A stretch of 64,000 nucleotides of DNA from Aneurinibacillus sp. (GTDB lineage: Bacteria; Bacillota; UBA5301; DYFA01), in contig DYFA01000006.1 in assembly GCA_020725425.1 (NCBI GenBank), positions 22,546 to 86,545 on the forward strand, in the 5' to 3' direction. Numbering within the stretch: position 1 is the first letter of the stretch; each line of letters begins with the position of its first letter. The notes under the pieces are model-generated. The model searched no databases, was not told the DNA's origin, and saw nothing but the letters and a program-made list of their open reading frames with translations. Of this stretch, positions 1 to 9,143 are shown piece by piece. A program made the translations under genes and the position numbers.

Positions 1-51
1 GTCATCGTCCCAGATCTCTTCCGGCGGGACCACCGTGTAAAGGAAGGTCAC
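1..51 (-). CDS. ylzJ: YlzJ-like protein, N-terminal fragment (cut by window edge)
   Basis: Only the first 17 codons are inside the window. They read [17 protein letters not shown], which matches the start of the small YlzJ family (typically L-Y-T-x-V-P-x-E near the N-terminus). The GTG start overlaps the tepA stop codon as GTGA, so translation is probably coupled to tepA. In Bacillus the order tepA-ylzJ-ftsK/spoIIIE is conserved, so an ftsK homologue is expected just beyond the window. The function of YlzJ is unknown. The fragment was too short for normal gene calling, and identification rests on the motif plus position. Confidence 0.75.
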   Translation of the reverse strand, partial: MTFLYTVVPPEEIWDDD

Positions 52-1043
52 GGCCGGCCGGCCCTCCTCCCCGGCAGGCGGCGGGCAACCAGGCCGGCGA
101 CCACGCGGCGGCGGCGCGCCCTGCCTGCCAGCGGGTCACGCTCCACCACGCCTCTTCCCAGCGTCTCGTTCTTCCGTTGCCCGGCGTATTCCGCTTCGGT
201 GCGAGGGAGCTCTCCGTCGGCCGCGGCGATCAACTCCAAGAGTTTCGCCACCGCGTCCTCCACCCCGCCCACGGCGTCCATCAGCCCCGTCTGGACGGTC
301 TCGTTGCCGACCAGAACCGTCCCGACGTCCCGCATGAGCTCCCCCGTGCGGAACATGAGCTCCCGGAGCTTTTGCTCGCTGATCCGGGAGTGCTCCACGA
401 TGAAGCGGATAACCCGGTCCTGCATCTTGTCGAGGTACTCGTAGGTCTGGGGAACGCCGATGACCAGGCCGGTCAGGCGGATGGGATGGATGGTCATGGT
501 GGCCGTCTTGGCGATGAAGGAGTAGTCGGCCGCCACCGCCACGGGGATGCCGATCGAGTGGCCCCCGCCGAGCACCAGCGAGACAGTCGGCTTGGACATG
601 CTGGCCAGCATCTCGGCGATCGCCAGACCCGCCTCGATATCGCCGCCGACAGTGTTCAGAAGCACGAGCAGCCCGCGGATGCGTGGGTTCTGCTCCACTG
701 CCACCAGTTGCGGCATGATGTGTTCGTACTTGGTGGTCTTGTTCTTCGGGGGCAAGAGGACGTGGCCTTCGATCTGGCCGACGATGCTGAGGCAGTGGAT
801 AATGGGCTCGCCCGGGCCCGCCACCGCTATCTGGCCGAACTGGCGCAGCGGGTCGGCGGGCGCCGCCCCCGCCGCCTCCCGGGAGGGCGCCCCGGCATCC
901 CCGGGCTCTTCCTCCGGCGGCACTTCCGGCCCCCCCGGCTCAGCCTCCGCCCGCACCTGCAGGCTCTCCTCCGGCCGTACCTCTGCCACCCGCGATACCC
1001 CCTGCACCGTTCCTGCCACCACCGTAGTATGGGGTATCTTCAC
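48..1043 (-). CDS. tepA: ClpP-family serine protease TepA (translocation-enhancing protein)
   Basis: The central ~215 residues are a ClpP/crotonase-fold S14 protease of the TepA/YmfB type. A GGGHSIG nucleophile serine region is followed by MTIHP, with a late acidic residue in LMDAVGG. The family is implicated in processing of secreted-protein or signal-peptide remnants. The predicted protein (331 residues) is clearly longer than Bacillus TepA. It carries an acidic, Pro-rich N-terminal ~70 residues and an Arg-rich tail of ~45 residues. No good ribosome site precedes the GTG at 1043; internal GTG codons after GGGGG or GGAGGAG about 50-80 nt downstream are credible alternative starts. The gene follows rnj by 19 nt and overlaps ylzJ. 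Confidence 0.85.
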   Translation of the reverse strand: MKIPHTTVVAGTVQGVSRVAEVRPEESLQVRAEAEPGGPEVPPEEEPGDAGAPSREAAGAAPADPLRQFGQIAVAGPGEPIIHCLSIVGQIEGHVLLPPKNKTTKYEHIMPQLVAVEQNPRIRGLLVLLNTVGGDIEAGLAIAEMLASMSKPTVSLVLGGGHSIGIPVAVAADYSFIAKTATMTIHPIRLTGLVIGVPQTYEYLDKMQDRVIRFIVEHSRISEQKLRELMFRTGELMRDVGTVLVGNETVQTGLMDAVGGVEDAVAKLLELIAAADGELPRTEAEYAGQRKNETLGRGVVERDPLAGRARRRRVVAGLVARRLPGRRAGRP

Positions 1044-1062
1044 CTGGGATAATGCGACGCCA

Positions 1063-2730
1063 CTATACTTCCATGATGATCGGCAGGATCATCGGCCGCC
1101 GCTTGGTCCGCTCGTAGAGGAACTGGCTCAGCGCTTCCCGGACACTGGCCTTGATGCCGGCCCACTCGTTGACTGCCCCGGTGCAGTTCCGGGAGAGGCT
1201 CTCCCGCACCCGCTCCTTGGCCTCTTCGAGCAGCTTCTCGGCCTCGCGCATATACACGAAGCCCCGGGTGACGATGTCCGGTCCAGCCACGACCTCGCCG
1301 GTCTGGGAGTTGATCGTCACGACCACGATCAGGATGCCGTCCTGGGAAAGCAGACGGCGGTCCCGCAGGACGATGTTCCCGACGTCGCCCACCCCCAAAC
1401 CGTCGACCAGGACCTGGCCGGCGGTGACCTTTCCGGCCCGCCGCGCCTCGCCGTTGCGGAACTCCAGGACGTCGCCGTTCTCCAGGACGAAGGCGTTCCC
1501 TTCGGGCACCCCGACGAAGCGCGCCAGCTGGGCGTGTTTCACGAGGTGGCGGTACTCCCCGTGAACCGGCAGGAAGTACTTCGGCCGAGTGAGGTTGATC
1601 ATCAGCTTCAACTCTTCCTGGCTGGCGTGGCCGGAGACGTGGACCCCCGAGAAAGCCTCGTGGATCACCTGGGCCCCCTGCTTGAAGAGGTAGTTGATCG
1701 TCCGGGCGACCAGCTTCTCGTTGCCGGGGATGGGGTTGGCGGAGATGATGACTGTGTCGCCTGGCCGGATCTCGACCCTGGGGTGCTCCGCCATGGCCAT
1801 GCGCGTGAGCGCCGACATCGGTTCGCCCTGGGACCCCGTGGTGACGATCACCATCTTCTCCGGGGGGTGCTCGTCCAGTTCATCAAGATCGACCAGCACT
1901 CCCTCGGGCACGGTCAGGTACCCCAGCTCCAGGGCGATCTGGACCACGTTGACCATCGACCGTCCGGCCACGCAGACCTTCCGGTCGTACCTGGCAGCCG
2001 AGTCGATGATCTGCTGGATCCGATGCACGTTGGAGGCGAAGGTGGCCACGATGATGCGGCCGGGAGCTGCCCGGAAGGTTTCGTCGAACTTCTGGCCCAC
2101 CACCCGCTCCGACATCGTGTACCCCGGCCGCTCGACGTTGGTCGAGTCCGAGATGAGCAGCAATACCCCGCGGTCGCCGTAGTCGGCGAACCGGTGGAAA
2201 TCGGTGACTGCCCCGTCGATCGGCGTCTGGTCGAACTTGAAGTCGGCCGTGTGGACGAGCGTGCCCAGGGGCGTCTGGATGGCCAGGGCCAACACGTCCG
2301 GGATAGAGTGGCTGACCCGCAGGAATTCGATATCGAAGACACCCACTTGGATCCGGTCGCCGTTTTTGACCACCCGCAGATCCGGCTTGAGGTGAGGGGA
2401 GACCTCCTCGAAGCGGCCCCGGGCCAACCCGAGGGCCAGCTTGGGCCCGTAGACAGGCACGTCCAGCTCCCGGAGGATGTACGCCAGAGCGCCGATGTGA
2501 TCCTCGTGGCCGTGAGTGATCAGGATCGCCCTGACCCGCTCCCGGTTTTCGCTCAGGTAGGAAATGTCCGGGATCACGTAGTCGATCCCGAGCATCTCGT
2601 CGTCGGGAAAGGCGAGGCCGGCGTCAACGACAATGATATCCGGGCCATACTCGATGGCCATCATGTTCTTCCCGATCTCGCCCACCCCGCCCAGGGGGAT
2701 CACGCGCAAGACCGGTCGGTTCTTCTTCAT
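1063..2730 (-). CDS. rnj: Ribonuclease J (MBL / beta-CASP family)
   Basis: This is a 555-residue ribonuclease J, a metallo-beta-lactamase/beta-CASP nuclease with endonucleolytic and 5'-3' exonucleolytic activity in RNA maturation and decay. The zinc motif HGHEDHIGA (H-x-H-x-D-H) lies near residue 75, the N-terminus reads [15 protein letters not shown], and SGHAS and PVHGEYRH occur in the beta-CASP and third-histidine regions. Length matches the family. An ATG start follows a GGAGG site 12 nt upstream. It is part of the dapG-dapA-rnj-tepA block, equivalent to the rnjB position in Bacillus. Whether a second RNase J exists elsewhere cannot be told here. Confidence 0.95.
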   Translation of the reverse strand: MKKNRPVLRVIPLGGVGEIGKNMMAIEYGPDIIVVDAGLAFPDDEMLGIDYVIPDISYLSENRERVRAILITHGHEDHIGALAYILRELDVPVYGPKLALGLARGRFEEVSPHLKPDLRVVKNGDRIQVGVFDIEFLRVSHSIPDVLALAIQTPLGTLVHTADFKFDQTPIDGAVTDFHRFADYGDRGVLLLISDSTNVERPGYTMSERVVGQKFDETFRAAPGRIIVATFASNVHRIQQIIDSAARYDRKVCVAGRSMVNVVQIALELGYLTVPEGVLVDLDELDEHPPEKMVIVTTGSQGEPMSALTRMAMAEHPRVEIRPGDTVIISANPIPGNEKLVARTINYLFKQGAQVIHEAFSGVHVSGHASQEELKLMINLTRPKYFLPVHGEYRHLVKHAQLARFVGVPEGNAFVLENGDVLEFRNGEARRAGKVTAGQVLVDGLGVGDVGNIVLRDRRLLSQDGILIVVVTINSQTGEVVAGPDIVTRGFVYMREAEKLLEEAKERVRESLSRNCTGAVNEWAGIKASVREALSQFLYERTKRRPMILPIIMEV

Positions 2731-2757
2731 TAAGCTGTGGAACCTCCGTTCAATCGT

Positions 2758-3645
2758 TCACCCGAGCAGTCCGAGCCTGGTCAGCTCGCCCCGGATGATT
2801 TCGGTTTCTTTCGGCCCGGCCTCGACCAGCGGCAGCCGCACGCCGCCCACCGGCCAGCCGACCGCCGCCAGCGCCGCCTTGAGCGGCACCGGGTTGGTGA
2901 GAATGAAGAGCGCCTTGAAGAGCGGGAGCAGCTTCAGGTGGAGAGTCGTCGCCTCCCGAACCCGGCCGGCCTGGAAGTGGTCGATCAGCTCGCCGATCTC
3001 CCGCCCGACCAGGTGCGAGGCGACGCTCACCACGCCGACCCCGCCCACCGAGAGAATCGGCAGAGTCAGGGCGTCGTCACCCGAATAGACGAGGAAGTCC
3101 GGCGGCACCCGGCGCCTCACCTCGGCGATCTGGGAGAGGTCGCCGCTGGCCTCCTTGACCGCCACGATGTTTTCGACTTCCGCCAGGCGGGCAATCGTCT
3201 CCGGCAGGCAGTTCACGGCGGTGCGACCGGGGATGTTGTAGATCATCACCGGCAGCTTGGTGCTCTTGGCGACCGTGGCGAAGTGCTGGTAGAGCCCCTC
3301 CTGCGAGGGCTTGTTGTAGTACGGATTGACCAGGAGGATTCCGTCCACCCCGGTCTTCTCCGCCTCCTGAGTGAAGGCGACGGACTCGGCGGTGTTGTAG
3401 GTTCCGGTGCCGGCGATCACCGCCGCCCGCCCCCCTACCCGCTCGACCACCGTCGAGAAGAGGCGGAGCTTCTCCTCCTTGGTCAAAGTCGGCGACTCCC
3501 CTGTGGTCCCGGCGACCACCAGCCCGTCGGAGCCGCTCTCGACCAGCTTCTCGGCGAGCCACCCCGCCCGGGCGAAGTCCACCTCGCCGCTCGGGGTGAA
3601 GGGCGTCACCATGGCGGTAATGACCCGTCCCCAGTTCAAATTCAT
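2758..3645 (-). CDS. dapA: 4-hydroxy-tetrahydrodipicolinate synthase
   Basis: DapA condenses pyruvate with aspartate semialdehyde in the first committed step of the diaminopimelate/lysine branch. In a sporulating cell it also feeds dipicolinate. The 295-residue TIM barrel has the TTGESPTL substrate loop, the catalytic tyrosine in YNIPGRT and the Schiff-base lysine in VAVKEASGD. The ATG overlaps the dapG stop as ATGA, and its AGGAGGT site lies inside the end of dapG, so translation is coupled. All neighbouring genes supply or use the same pathway (dapB, dpaAB, asd, dapG). Confidence 0.97.
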   Translation of the reverse strand: MNLNWGRVITAMVTPFTPSGEVDFARAGWLAEKLVESGSDGLVVAGTTGESPTLTKEEKLRLFSTVVERVGGRAAVIAGTGTYNTAESVAFTQEAEKTGVDGILLVNPYYNKPSQEGLYQHFATVAKSTKLPVMIYNIPGRTAVNCLPETIARLAEVENIVAVKEASGDLSQIAEVRRRVPPDFLVYSGDDALTLPILSVGGVGVVSVASHLVGREIGELIDHFQAGRVREATTLHLKLLPLFKALFILTNPVPLKAALAAVGWPVGGVRLPLVEAGPKETEIIRGELTRLGLLG

Positions 3646-4880
3646 GCTTGAACACCTCCTGGAAGTTCATCAAGGCGGAATTCCCGGTGCAGGGCGGCCA
3701 CCGCCCGCGGCAAGTCGGCCTCCGGCACCAGGCAGGAAATGTTGGTGTGGGAGTCGGCGGTCTGGTAGATCGGGATCCCTGCTCCCTTGAGGGCGGCCAC
3801 CACCCGGGCCATGACCCCTGGTACGCCCCGCATGCCGGCACCGACCGCCGAGACCTTGGCGAGGTTCGGCCGGGTCTCGACCGCCAAGCCTTCCCTCTCG
3901 AGGAGCGCCCCGGCCCGCGCCAGCTCCTCACCGGCCACCGCAAAGGAAACCAGGTCGGGCGAGACGTTGATCAGGTCGACGCTGATCCCCGCCCGGGCCA
4001 GCACGGCGAAGAGCTCCACCTGGCGGTCGGCCAGGTCCTGCCCGCCGGCACCGCGCACCCGCAACTGCCCCAGCGCCGGGACGTGAGCGATCCCGGTCAC
4101 CACCCGGTCGCCCCGGATCTCCACCCCGGTCGGCGGCGAATCGGCGATCAGCGTGCCGGGAGCGTCGGACAGGGTGCTCTTGATCCGCAGCGGAACCCGG
4201 CCCGCCGCCGCGATCTCCACCGCTCGCGGGTGGATGACCTTCGCTCCCAGGTGCGCCATCTCCGCCACCTCCGCGTACGTCACCCGCTCGAGGAGGCGGG
4301 CCTCCGGCACGAGGCGCGGATCGGCGGTCATAACCCCCTCCACGTCGGTGAAGATCTCCACCAACTCCGCCTGGAGTGCCACCCCCAGCGCCGCCGCCGT
4401 GGTGTCGCTCCCTCCGCGGCCGAGCGTCGTGATCTCCCCTTCCCGGGTGACCCCCTGGAAACCGGCGACCACCGCCACCCCGCCCTCGTTCAGAATCTCC
4501 AGCACCCGCGCGGGAACCACTTCGAGAATGCGGGCGTCCCCGAAGGCGCCGTCGGTCACGATCCCGGCTTGCGCCCCCGTCAGGGCCGTGGCCTTCACCC
4601 CCCGGCGGGCCAGGTGCGTCGCCACCAGCACCGCCGAGATGATCTCCCCGCAGGAAAGGAGAAGATCCCGGTCGCGCATGGCGACCGGGGCTTCATCCCC
4701 GTTCAGGAGAGCGAGCAGAGTGTCGGTGGCGTAGGGGTCTCCCGCCCGGCCCATCGCCGAAACCACCACGGCCACCTGGAAGCCTTCCCGCCGGGCGGCC
4801 AGAATCCGCTCGACGACTGCCGCCCGCCGCTCCGGCGTCGCGAGCGAGGTTCCTCCGTACTTATGCACCAGTCTGCGCAC
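3642..4880 (-). CDS. dapG: Aspartate kinase (DapG type, with C-terminal ACT domains)
   Basis: Aspartokinase phosphorylates aspartate at the entry to the lysine/DAP pathway. The N-terminal kinase domain starts [11 protein letters not shown] and contains SCGEIISA and [12 protein letters not shown]. Two ACT regulatory domains follow from about residue 260 to the end ([12 protein letters not shown] and [17 protein letters not shown]). I place the start at the GTG at 4880 (413 residues), which has GAGAGG 8 nt upstream; a longer reading frame to 4919 would add 13 non-homologous residues and overlap asd. Synteny with asd upstream and dapA downstream supports dapG rather than lysC. Feedback control by DAP is known for DapG but cannot be read from sequence. 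Confidence 0.93.
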   Translation of the reverse strand: MRRLVHKYGGTSLATPERRAAVVERILAARREGFQVAVVVSAMGRAGDPYATDTLLALLNGDEAPVAMRDRDLLLSCGEIISAVLVATHLARRGVKATALTGAQAGIVTDGAFGDARILEVVPARVLEILNEGGVAVVAGFQGVTREGEITTLGRGGSDTTAAALGVALQAELVEIFTDVEGVMTADPRLVPEARLLERVTYAEVAEMAHLGAKVIHPRAVEIAAAGRVPLRIKSTLSDAPGTLIADSPPTGVEIRGDRVVTGIAHVPALGQLRVRGAGGQDLADRQVELFAVLARAGISVDLINVSPDLVSFAVAGEELARAGALLEREGLAVETRPNLAKVSAVGAGMRGVPGVMARVVAALKGAGIPIYQTADSHTNISCLVPEADLPRAVAALHREFRLDELPGGVQA

Positions 4881-4911
4881 ACCTGCCGCCTCTCTCCACC
4901 GGACGCCTTCT

Positions 4912-5934
4912 CTAAGCATCCAGCAACTCGGCGATCTGGATGGCGTTGAGGGCCGCCCCCTTCCGGATCTGGTCCCCGACCACCCACAGGTTCAAGCCGC
5001 AAGGAATGGTCGGATCCTCCCGCACCCGCCCCACGAAGACCTCGTCGCGCCCCGACAGGTCGGCCGGCATCGGGTAGAGCATCTGCGCCGGGTCGTCCAT
5101 CAGCGCCACCCCTGGCGCCTCGCTCAACAGCCGCTGTGCCTCCGCCACCGTCAGTTTCCGCTCGGTCTCGAGGTTGAGCGACTCCGAGTGGCAGCGGAAG
5201 ACCGGCACCCGGACGGTGGTGGCGGTCACTCTGATCTCCGGGTCGTGCATGATTTTCTGCGTCTCGTGCACCATCTTCCACTCTTCCTTGGTATACCCCG
5301 CCTCGGCAAAGACGTCGATCTGCGGGATCAGGTTGAAGGCGATCTGGTAGTGGCGCGGCGCCTTGGCGTACGGCAGGACCTCCGGGGTGAACTCCCTCCC
5401 GTCCAGGATGGCCCGGCTCTGCGTCCGCAGGGCCTCGATCGCCCGGGCGCCGGCGCCCGAGACCGCCTGGTAGGTTGAGACCACGATCCGCCTCAGCCCC
5501 GCTGCACGGTGGAGCGGCCAGAGCGCCACACACATGATGATCGTGGAGCAGTTGGGGTTGGCGATAACCCCTTGGTGCCAGCGGAGGTCTTCCGGGTTGA
5601 CCTCCGGCACGACCAGCGGAGTCTGGGGGTCCATCCGGAAGGCGCTCGTGTTGTCGATGCAGACGGCTCCCCTCTTGACGGCCTCCGGCACCAACTCCTG
5701 GCTGACGCTGCCGCCGGCCGAGAAAAAGGCGAGGTCGACCCCGCGGAAGCTCTCCGGCTGGGCCTCCTCCACCTTGACCCGCTCTCCCTGAAACTCCACT
5801 TCCTTCCCGGCCGACCGGCCTGAGGCCAGGACCTTCAATTCGGCGATCGGGAACTTCCGTTCCTCCAGGATGCGAAGCAACTCCTGTCCTACTGCGCCGG
5901 TGGCGCCTACGACCGCTACTCGGTGTCCGCCCAA
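4912..5934 (-). CDS. asd: Aspartate-semialdehyde dehydrogenase
   Basis: Asd reduces aspartyl phosphate to aspartate semialdehyde using NADPH. The 340-residue protein has the N-terminal VAVVGATGAVGQELLRIL nucleotide-binding loop, the catalytic cysteine in NPNCST (about residue 132) and the His/Arg substrate region near RCHSES. The start appears to be TTG at 5934, with AAGGGGGAG close upstream; no better codon is nearby. It lies between dpaB and dapG with short gaps, as in the Bacillus spoVF-asd-dapG-dapA operon. Confidence 0.95.
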   Translation of the reverse strand: MGGHRVAVVGATGAVGQELLRILEERKFPIAELKVLASGRSAGKEVEFQGERVKVEEAQPESFRGVDLAFFSAGGSVSQELVPEAVKRGAVCIDNTSAFRMDPQTPLVVPEVNPEDLRWHQGVIANPNCSTIIMCVALWPLHRAAGLRRIVVSTYQAVSGAGARAIEALRTQSRAILDGREFTPEVLPYAKAPRHYQIAFNLIPQIDVFAEAGYTKEEWKMVHETQKIMHDPEIRVTATTVRVPVFRCHSESLNLETERKLTVAEAQRLLSEAPGVALMDDPAQMLYPMPADLSGRDEVFVGRVREDPTIPCGLNLWVVGDQIRKGAALNAIQIAELLDA

Positions 5935-5965
5935 GCTGTCTCCCCCTTGCCGTCTCTTTCCGTGG

Positions 5966-6598
5966 TTATTTCCCTAGGTCGCGGGTCATTCCCTCTCGCT
6001 GTCCGCCGGCTGCCGGCGGGCCGAGCAGAACCGGCTGGAGTTGGCGGCCCTCCAGCGCCGCCTCAATCGTGTCCGGCAGCAGTTCATCCCGGGAGACCAG
6101 CGAGTTGCGCTTCTCGAACGGCGCGTCCTGGCCGAACGGGACGAAGTAGACGTTCTTGGCGTTCAAGAGCAGACCAAGATTCTTGGCGTTCAGGCCCAGC
6201 CCGTCGTTGGTCGACAGGGCGATCACCACCGGCCGCCCGTTGCGCAGGTGGGCTTTGGCGGCCATCAGCACCGGCCCGTCGGTGATCCCGTTGGCCAGCT
6301 TGGCCAGGGTGTTGCCGGTGCACGGCGCGATGACCAACACGTCCAGCAGGCGCCCCGGGCCGATCGGCTCAACCTCCGGGACCGTCTCCAGCGGGCGCTT
6401 GCCTGTGAGCTGAAAGAGCTTCTCCCGCCACTCGTCGGGGGTGCCGAAGCGGGTGGTCTCGCGGGCCACCGCGGGCGAGAGGATCGGGATCACATCCGCT
6501 CCAGCCTCCACCAGCCGGCCCACCTGCTTCAACACTCCTCCCAGCGTGCAGTGGGACCCGGTCAACGCCAAACCGATCCGCTTACCGGCCAGGCCCAT
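5966..6598 (-). CDS. dpaB: Dipicolinate synthase subunit B
   Basis: DpaB is the flavoprotein-like subunit of dipicolinate synthase, acting with DpaA in the mother cell to oxidise dihydrodipicolinate to DPA for the spore core. The opening GKRIGLALTGSHCTLGGV, then VIAPCTGNTLAKLANGITD and LSTNDGLGLNAKNLG, follow the Bacillus SpoVFB sequence closely over about 200 residues. It overlaps the dpaA 3' end. The start could be ATG 6598 or GTG 6607; I prefer the ATG because the GTG is only 2 nt from the purine-rich AGAGGGGG. Confidence 0.95.
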   Translation of the reverse strand: MGLAGKRIGLALTGSHCTLGGVLKQVGRLVEAGADVIPILSPAVARETTRFGTPDEWREKLFQLTGKRPLETVPEVEPIGPGRLLDVLVIAPCTGNTLAKLANGITDGPVLMAAKAHLRNGRPVVIALSTNDGLGLNAKNLGLLLNAKNVYFVPFGQDAPFEKRNSLVSRDELLPDTIEAALEGRQLQPVLLGPPAAGGQREGMTRDLGK

Positions 6599-7508
6599 CG
6601 TCCTCACCGCCCCCTCTTTCGTCGCTCAAGAGCTGCGCGATGAGGCTGGGCACGGTGCGGGCCAGTATCTCCCCGGCCGTCTGCGGCGCCACCTTCCCCG
6701 GCAGACCGGGAGCCAGAATCGCCTTGATCCCCAGCTCGGCGGCGGCGGCGAAGTCGGTCCCCCCCGGCGGGGAAGCGAGGTCGATGATGAGGGAGCCGCG
6801 GGGCATCGCCGCCAGCACGGGCCGGGTCAGAACCAGGGCGGGAACGGTGTTGAAGACGCAATCGGCCTCAGCGATCCACTGCCCCAGCTCGGCAAAGGGC
6901 CGGGGGATGAGCCCCATCTCCTCCGCCCGGGCCAACTGGGCCGGATCGCGGGCGAAGACCACCGTGCGGGCGCCCAGCGCCCGGAGGTCCCGGCCGAGCG
7001 TCACCCCGCACCGTCCGAAGCCCAGGACGTAGCAGGTGCTGCCGTGGATGGTGATGGGGAGCTCCTGGAAGGCCAGCAACAGGGCACCTTCCGCGGTGGG
7101 AATGGAGTTCAGAATGGCGATGTCATCCTGTTCTCCCAGTTCCACCACCCGCAAGCCCAGCTTCTGGGCCACCTCCCGCACGCAGGGCCGGGCGTAGCCG
7201 ATCAAGAGCGGCGTCCCCGGGCGAACCCGGCTCAGGCCGGCCTCGTCCAGACGGAGTTCGAGTCCGGGCTGGAGCACCGACCGCAGGCGGCCCTCGTCGT
7301 CGGTGTTGGACATCGGCGCGATGACGACCTGCGCCGTCTCCACCGCCTGGGCGACCGTCTCCACTCGGGTGACGCCCGCAAGCTCCGGCAGGTCAGGATA
7401 GCCGACTGCCGCGACGCGGGCCCCCTCCCGCACCAAGGCCGCGCACAGGACGGCCTCCCGCCGGTCACCGCCGACCACGCCGACCGCAACCCCTGCCAGC
7501 CTCGCCAC
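6582..7508 (-). CDS. dpaA: Dipicolinate synthase subunit A
   Basis: DpaA is the dehydrogenase-like subunit of DPA synthase. At 308 residues it shows an N-terminal domain and a Rossmann segment around VLGFGRCGVTLGRDL, then IIDLASPPGGTDF. These are characteristic of the SpoVFA/DpaA family, related to S-adenosylhomocysteine hydrolase and alanine dehydrogenase folds. The GTG start is preceded by GTGAGGA. A 99-bp gap separates it from dapB and carries a putative sigmaK-type promoter. Pairing with dpaB confirms the assignment and shows that the organism makes DPA by the classical route rather than the EtfA route of some clostridia. Confidence 0.95.
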   Translation of the reverse strand: MARLAGVAVGVVGGDRREAVLCAALVREGARVAAVGYPDLPELAGVTRVETVAQAVETAQVVIAPMSNTDDEGRLRSVLQPGLELRLDEAGLSRVRPGTPLLIGYARPCVREVAQKLGLRVVELGEQDDIAILNSIPTAEGALLLAFQELPITIHGSTCYVLGFGRCGVTLGRDLRALGARTVVFARDPAQLARAEEMGLIPRPFAELGQWIAEADCVFNTVPALVLTRPVLAAMPRGSLIIDLASPPGGTDFAAAAELGIKAILAPGLPGKVAPQTAGEILARTVPSLIAQLLSDERGGGEDDGPGR

Positions 7509-7544
7509 CGTTCCTCACCCGCCGGTCCTACCTCAACGCTAAGG

Positions 7545-7571
7545 CATGATATGTTCGGGCTGGGAGGAGGT
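7545..7571 (-). promoter_or_regulatory. Putative sigmaK-type promoter for dpaAB
   Basis: On the minus strand, GCACC is followed 16 nt later by CATATCATG. The sigmaK consensus is AC, 16-17 nt, then CATANNNTA, so one base deviates. It sits in the only sizeable gap inside the dap/dpa operon, just upstream of dpaA, whose Bacillus counterpart is sigmaK-dependent. Match and context are seen; use by sigmaK is inference. Confidence 0.4.
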
Positions 7572-7607
7572 GCCTGTCCGCGGCGGCTCCGGGCCCGGAG
7601 CGACCGG

Positions 7608-8435
7608 CTAGGGTTCCTCGCCGAAGATGAGCTTGTCCAGGCCGTAGACCAGCCCCGAAAGGCCGGTCACCGCCCGGATCGCCAAGAGAACCCCAGGCAT
7701 GAACGACTCCCGCGACAACGAATCGTGGCGCAAGGTGAAGACTTCCCCCGCATTGCCGAAGAGTACCTCCTGGTGGGCCACCAACCCCGGCAGACGGACG
7801 CTGTGCACCCTCACTCCGGCGCATTCGCCTCCCCGGACTCCCGCCACCCGCTCGCTCTCGGCGCCCGGCGTAGCCATTGGAGTCGCCGACGCCTTCCTCC
7901 GCGCCGCGGCGATGACGTCGGCCGTCTTGAGGGCGGTGCCCGACGGGGCGTCCACCTTGCCGGCATGGTGCAGTTCGATGATCTCCGCCTGGGCGAAATA
8001 GCGGGCCGCCAGACCGGCGCAGCGCATCAAGACTAGAGCGCCGATGGCGAAGTTGGGGGCGATCAGACAACCCAGCCGCTTCTCGGCCGCCAGGGACGCC
8101 ACCTGGTCGATCTCCGACTGGGAAAGCCCGGTGGTCCCGACCACAGGCCGGACGCCGTGCCGTAAGGCCGCCGCAATCCGGGCCAGCAGCCCCTCGGGCC
8201 GGGTGAAATCCACCATCACCTGCGGGCGGACCGCCGCCAGCGCCTCCTCGAGGTCGTCCCGGAGCGGAATCTCGATCTTCCCGAGGCCCGCCACCTCCCC
8301 GGCGTCCTCGCCGGTCCTCCCTTGATCCACCGCCGCCACCAGCTCCAGGTCAGGGGCCCCGGCGACCGCCTTGACCACCTCCCGGCCCATCTTGCCGGCC
8401 GCCCCGACCACCATCACTGTTATGGGTGCCGCCAC
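7608..8435 (-). CDS. dapB: 4-hydroxy-tetrahydrodipicolinate reductase
   Basis: DapB reduces the DapA product to tetrahydrodipicolinate with NAD(P)H. The 275-residue protein has the N-terminal VMVVGAAGKMGREV loop, VDFTRPEG, the FAIGALVL region and the substrate motif ELHHAGKVDAPSGTA, with the usual H-H and K-x-D-x-P-S-G-T residues. The GTG at 8435 is chosen because AGGAGG lies 8 nt upstream; the open frame continues further but runs through a promoter and a terminator. It is the first gene of the lysine/dipicolinate operon here. Confidence 0.95.
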   Translation of the reverse strand: MAAPITVMVVGAAGKMGREVVKAVAGAPDLELVAAVDQGRTGEDAGEVAGLGKIEIPLRDDLEEALAAVRPQVMVDFTRPEGLLARIAAALRHGVRPVVGTTGLSQSEIDQVASLAAEKRLGCLIAPNFAIGALVLMRCAGLAARYFAQAEIIELHHAGKVDAPSGTALKTADVIAAARRKASATPMATPGAESERVAGVRGGECAGVRVHSVRLPGLVAHQEVLFGNAGEVFTLRHDSLSRESFMPGVLLAIRAVTGLSGLVYGLDKLIFGEEP

Positions 8436-8489
8436 TCCTGCTCCCTCCTGGAAAGGCCCGGCGCCTTCCGCCGGCCCCTGGTTGCATCC

Positions 8490-8518
8490 ATTGTCGTACA
8501 GCAGGGAGGCCTTGTCAA
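8490..8518 (-). promoter_or_regulatory. SigmaA-type promoter for the dapB operon
   Basis: Minus strand TTGACA (8518-8513), 17 nt, then GACAAT (8495-8490). Transcription would start near 8483, about 48 nt before the dapB GTG. It lies just downstream of the stress-gene terminator. The -35 is perfect and the -10 matches 4 of 6. Confidence 0.7.
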
Positions 8519-8520
8519 GC

Positions 8521-8550
8521 GCAGCGACGCGAAATGCAGCGACGCGAAAC
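8521..8550. repeat. Two tandem copies of a 15-bp unit
   Basis: GCAGCGACGCGAAAT (8521-8535) is followed directly by GCAGCGACGCGAAAC (8536-8550), identical except for the last base. It sits between the terminator hairpin (8547-8578) and the dapB promoter. It could be a simple duplication or a protein site near the promoter; nothing more can be said. Confidence 0.8.
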
Positions 8551-8578
8551 GGGGAAGAGGCCTCCCTCTTCCCCGTTT
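8547..8578 (-). terminator. Hairpin terminator after the general stress protein gene
   Basis: Perfect 14-bp inverted repeat, AAACGGGGAAGAGG / CCTCTTCCCCGTTT, with a 4-nt loop, beginning 15 bp after the stress-gene stop codon. The minus-strand T tract is short (GTTTCG); the plus strand has TTTT. Confidence 0.75.
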
Positions 8579-8592
8579 TACGCTCCTCGCTC

Positions 8593-9072
8593 CTAATGAA
8601 CCTCGACTTCCTGGGCTCCGTTCTGTCGCAGGAGCTCGGCCGCCCGGTCCACCTTGGCTGAACCCGTCTTGACCAGAGCAAGCACCTTGCCCCGCTTGAC
8701 CTCGTCGGCGAAGTACCGCCCCCGGCTCTCCGGGATGCCCCAGTCCACGAGGCCTCCGGCCAGCCCGCCGGCTACCGCTCCCGACAGGCCGGCGGCGATC
8801 GGCCCGGCAGCCACGATCGGCCCCAGCCCGGGGATCGCCAGGGCGCCGACCCCCGCCAGCAGGCCGGCGATTCCCCCCAGGGTTCCTCCGGTGGCTGCGC
8901 CGGTTGTCAGGTCCTGCCCCATCGTGAGCCCGCCTTCTTGCTGTTCCTCCGCCCCCTCTTCGCCCCTCGCCACCACGCTGATCTCGTTGGTAGTGAAGCC
9001 GTTGTCCCGCAGAGTCCGGACCGCCTTCTCCGCCCGGCTCTCCTCCGAGAACACCCCGATCACCGTAGCCAT
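8593..9072 (-). CDS. General stress protein, YflT/DUF1269-like with glycine zipper
   Basis: The 159-residue protein begins MATVIGVFSEESRAEKAVR, the small N-terminal domain of heat-induced/general stress protein 17M (YflT-like). A Gly/Ala-rich hydrophobic stretch follows (about residues 55-110, GLAGGLVDWGIPES), and the basic C-terminal part reads RYFADEVKRGKVLALVKTG. The glycine zipper suggests membrane insertion or self-association. AGGAGG lies 6 nt before the second ATG (9072) and abuts the first, which decides the start. It is a single-gene unit ended by a hairpin. Biochemical function is unknown for the family. Confidence 0.75.
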   Translation of the reverse strand: MATVIGVFSEESRAEKAVRTLRDNGFTTNEISVVARGEEGAEEQQEGGLTMGQDLTTGAATGGTLGGIAGLLAGVGALAIPGLGPIVAAGPIAAGLSGAVAGGLAGGLVDWGIPESRGRYFADEVKRGKVLALVKTGSAKVDRAAELLRQNGAQEVEVH

Positions 9073-9143
9073 CGTCATCCTCCTAACCAGGTGAATTTCG
9101 ACGCTAGCTTTTCCCGGTGAACAGAGGATATGCCCAGCCGACG

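Noticed and set aside
547..2733. Long plus-strand open frame (over 700 codons) opposite tepA and rnj
   Set aside because: High G+C opens long antisense frames; its translation is low-complexity and lies opposite two genes with clear catalytic motifs.
7608..8681. Long version of dapB starting near 8681
   Set aside because: It would read through a promoter, a repeat and a terminator hairpin; the GTG at 8435 has AGGAGG at ideal spacing and gives normal length.
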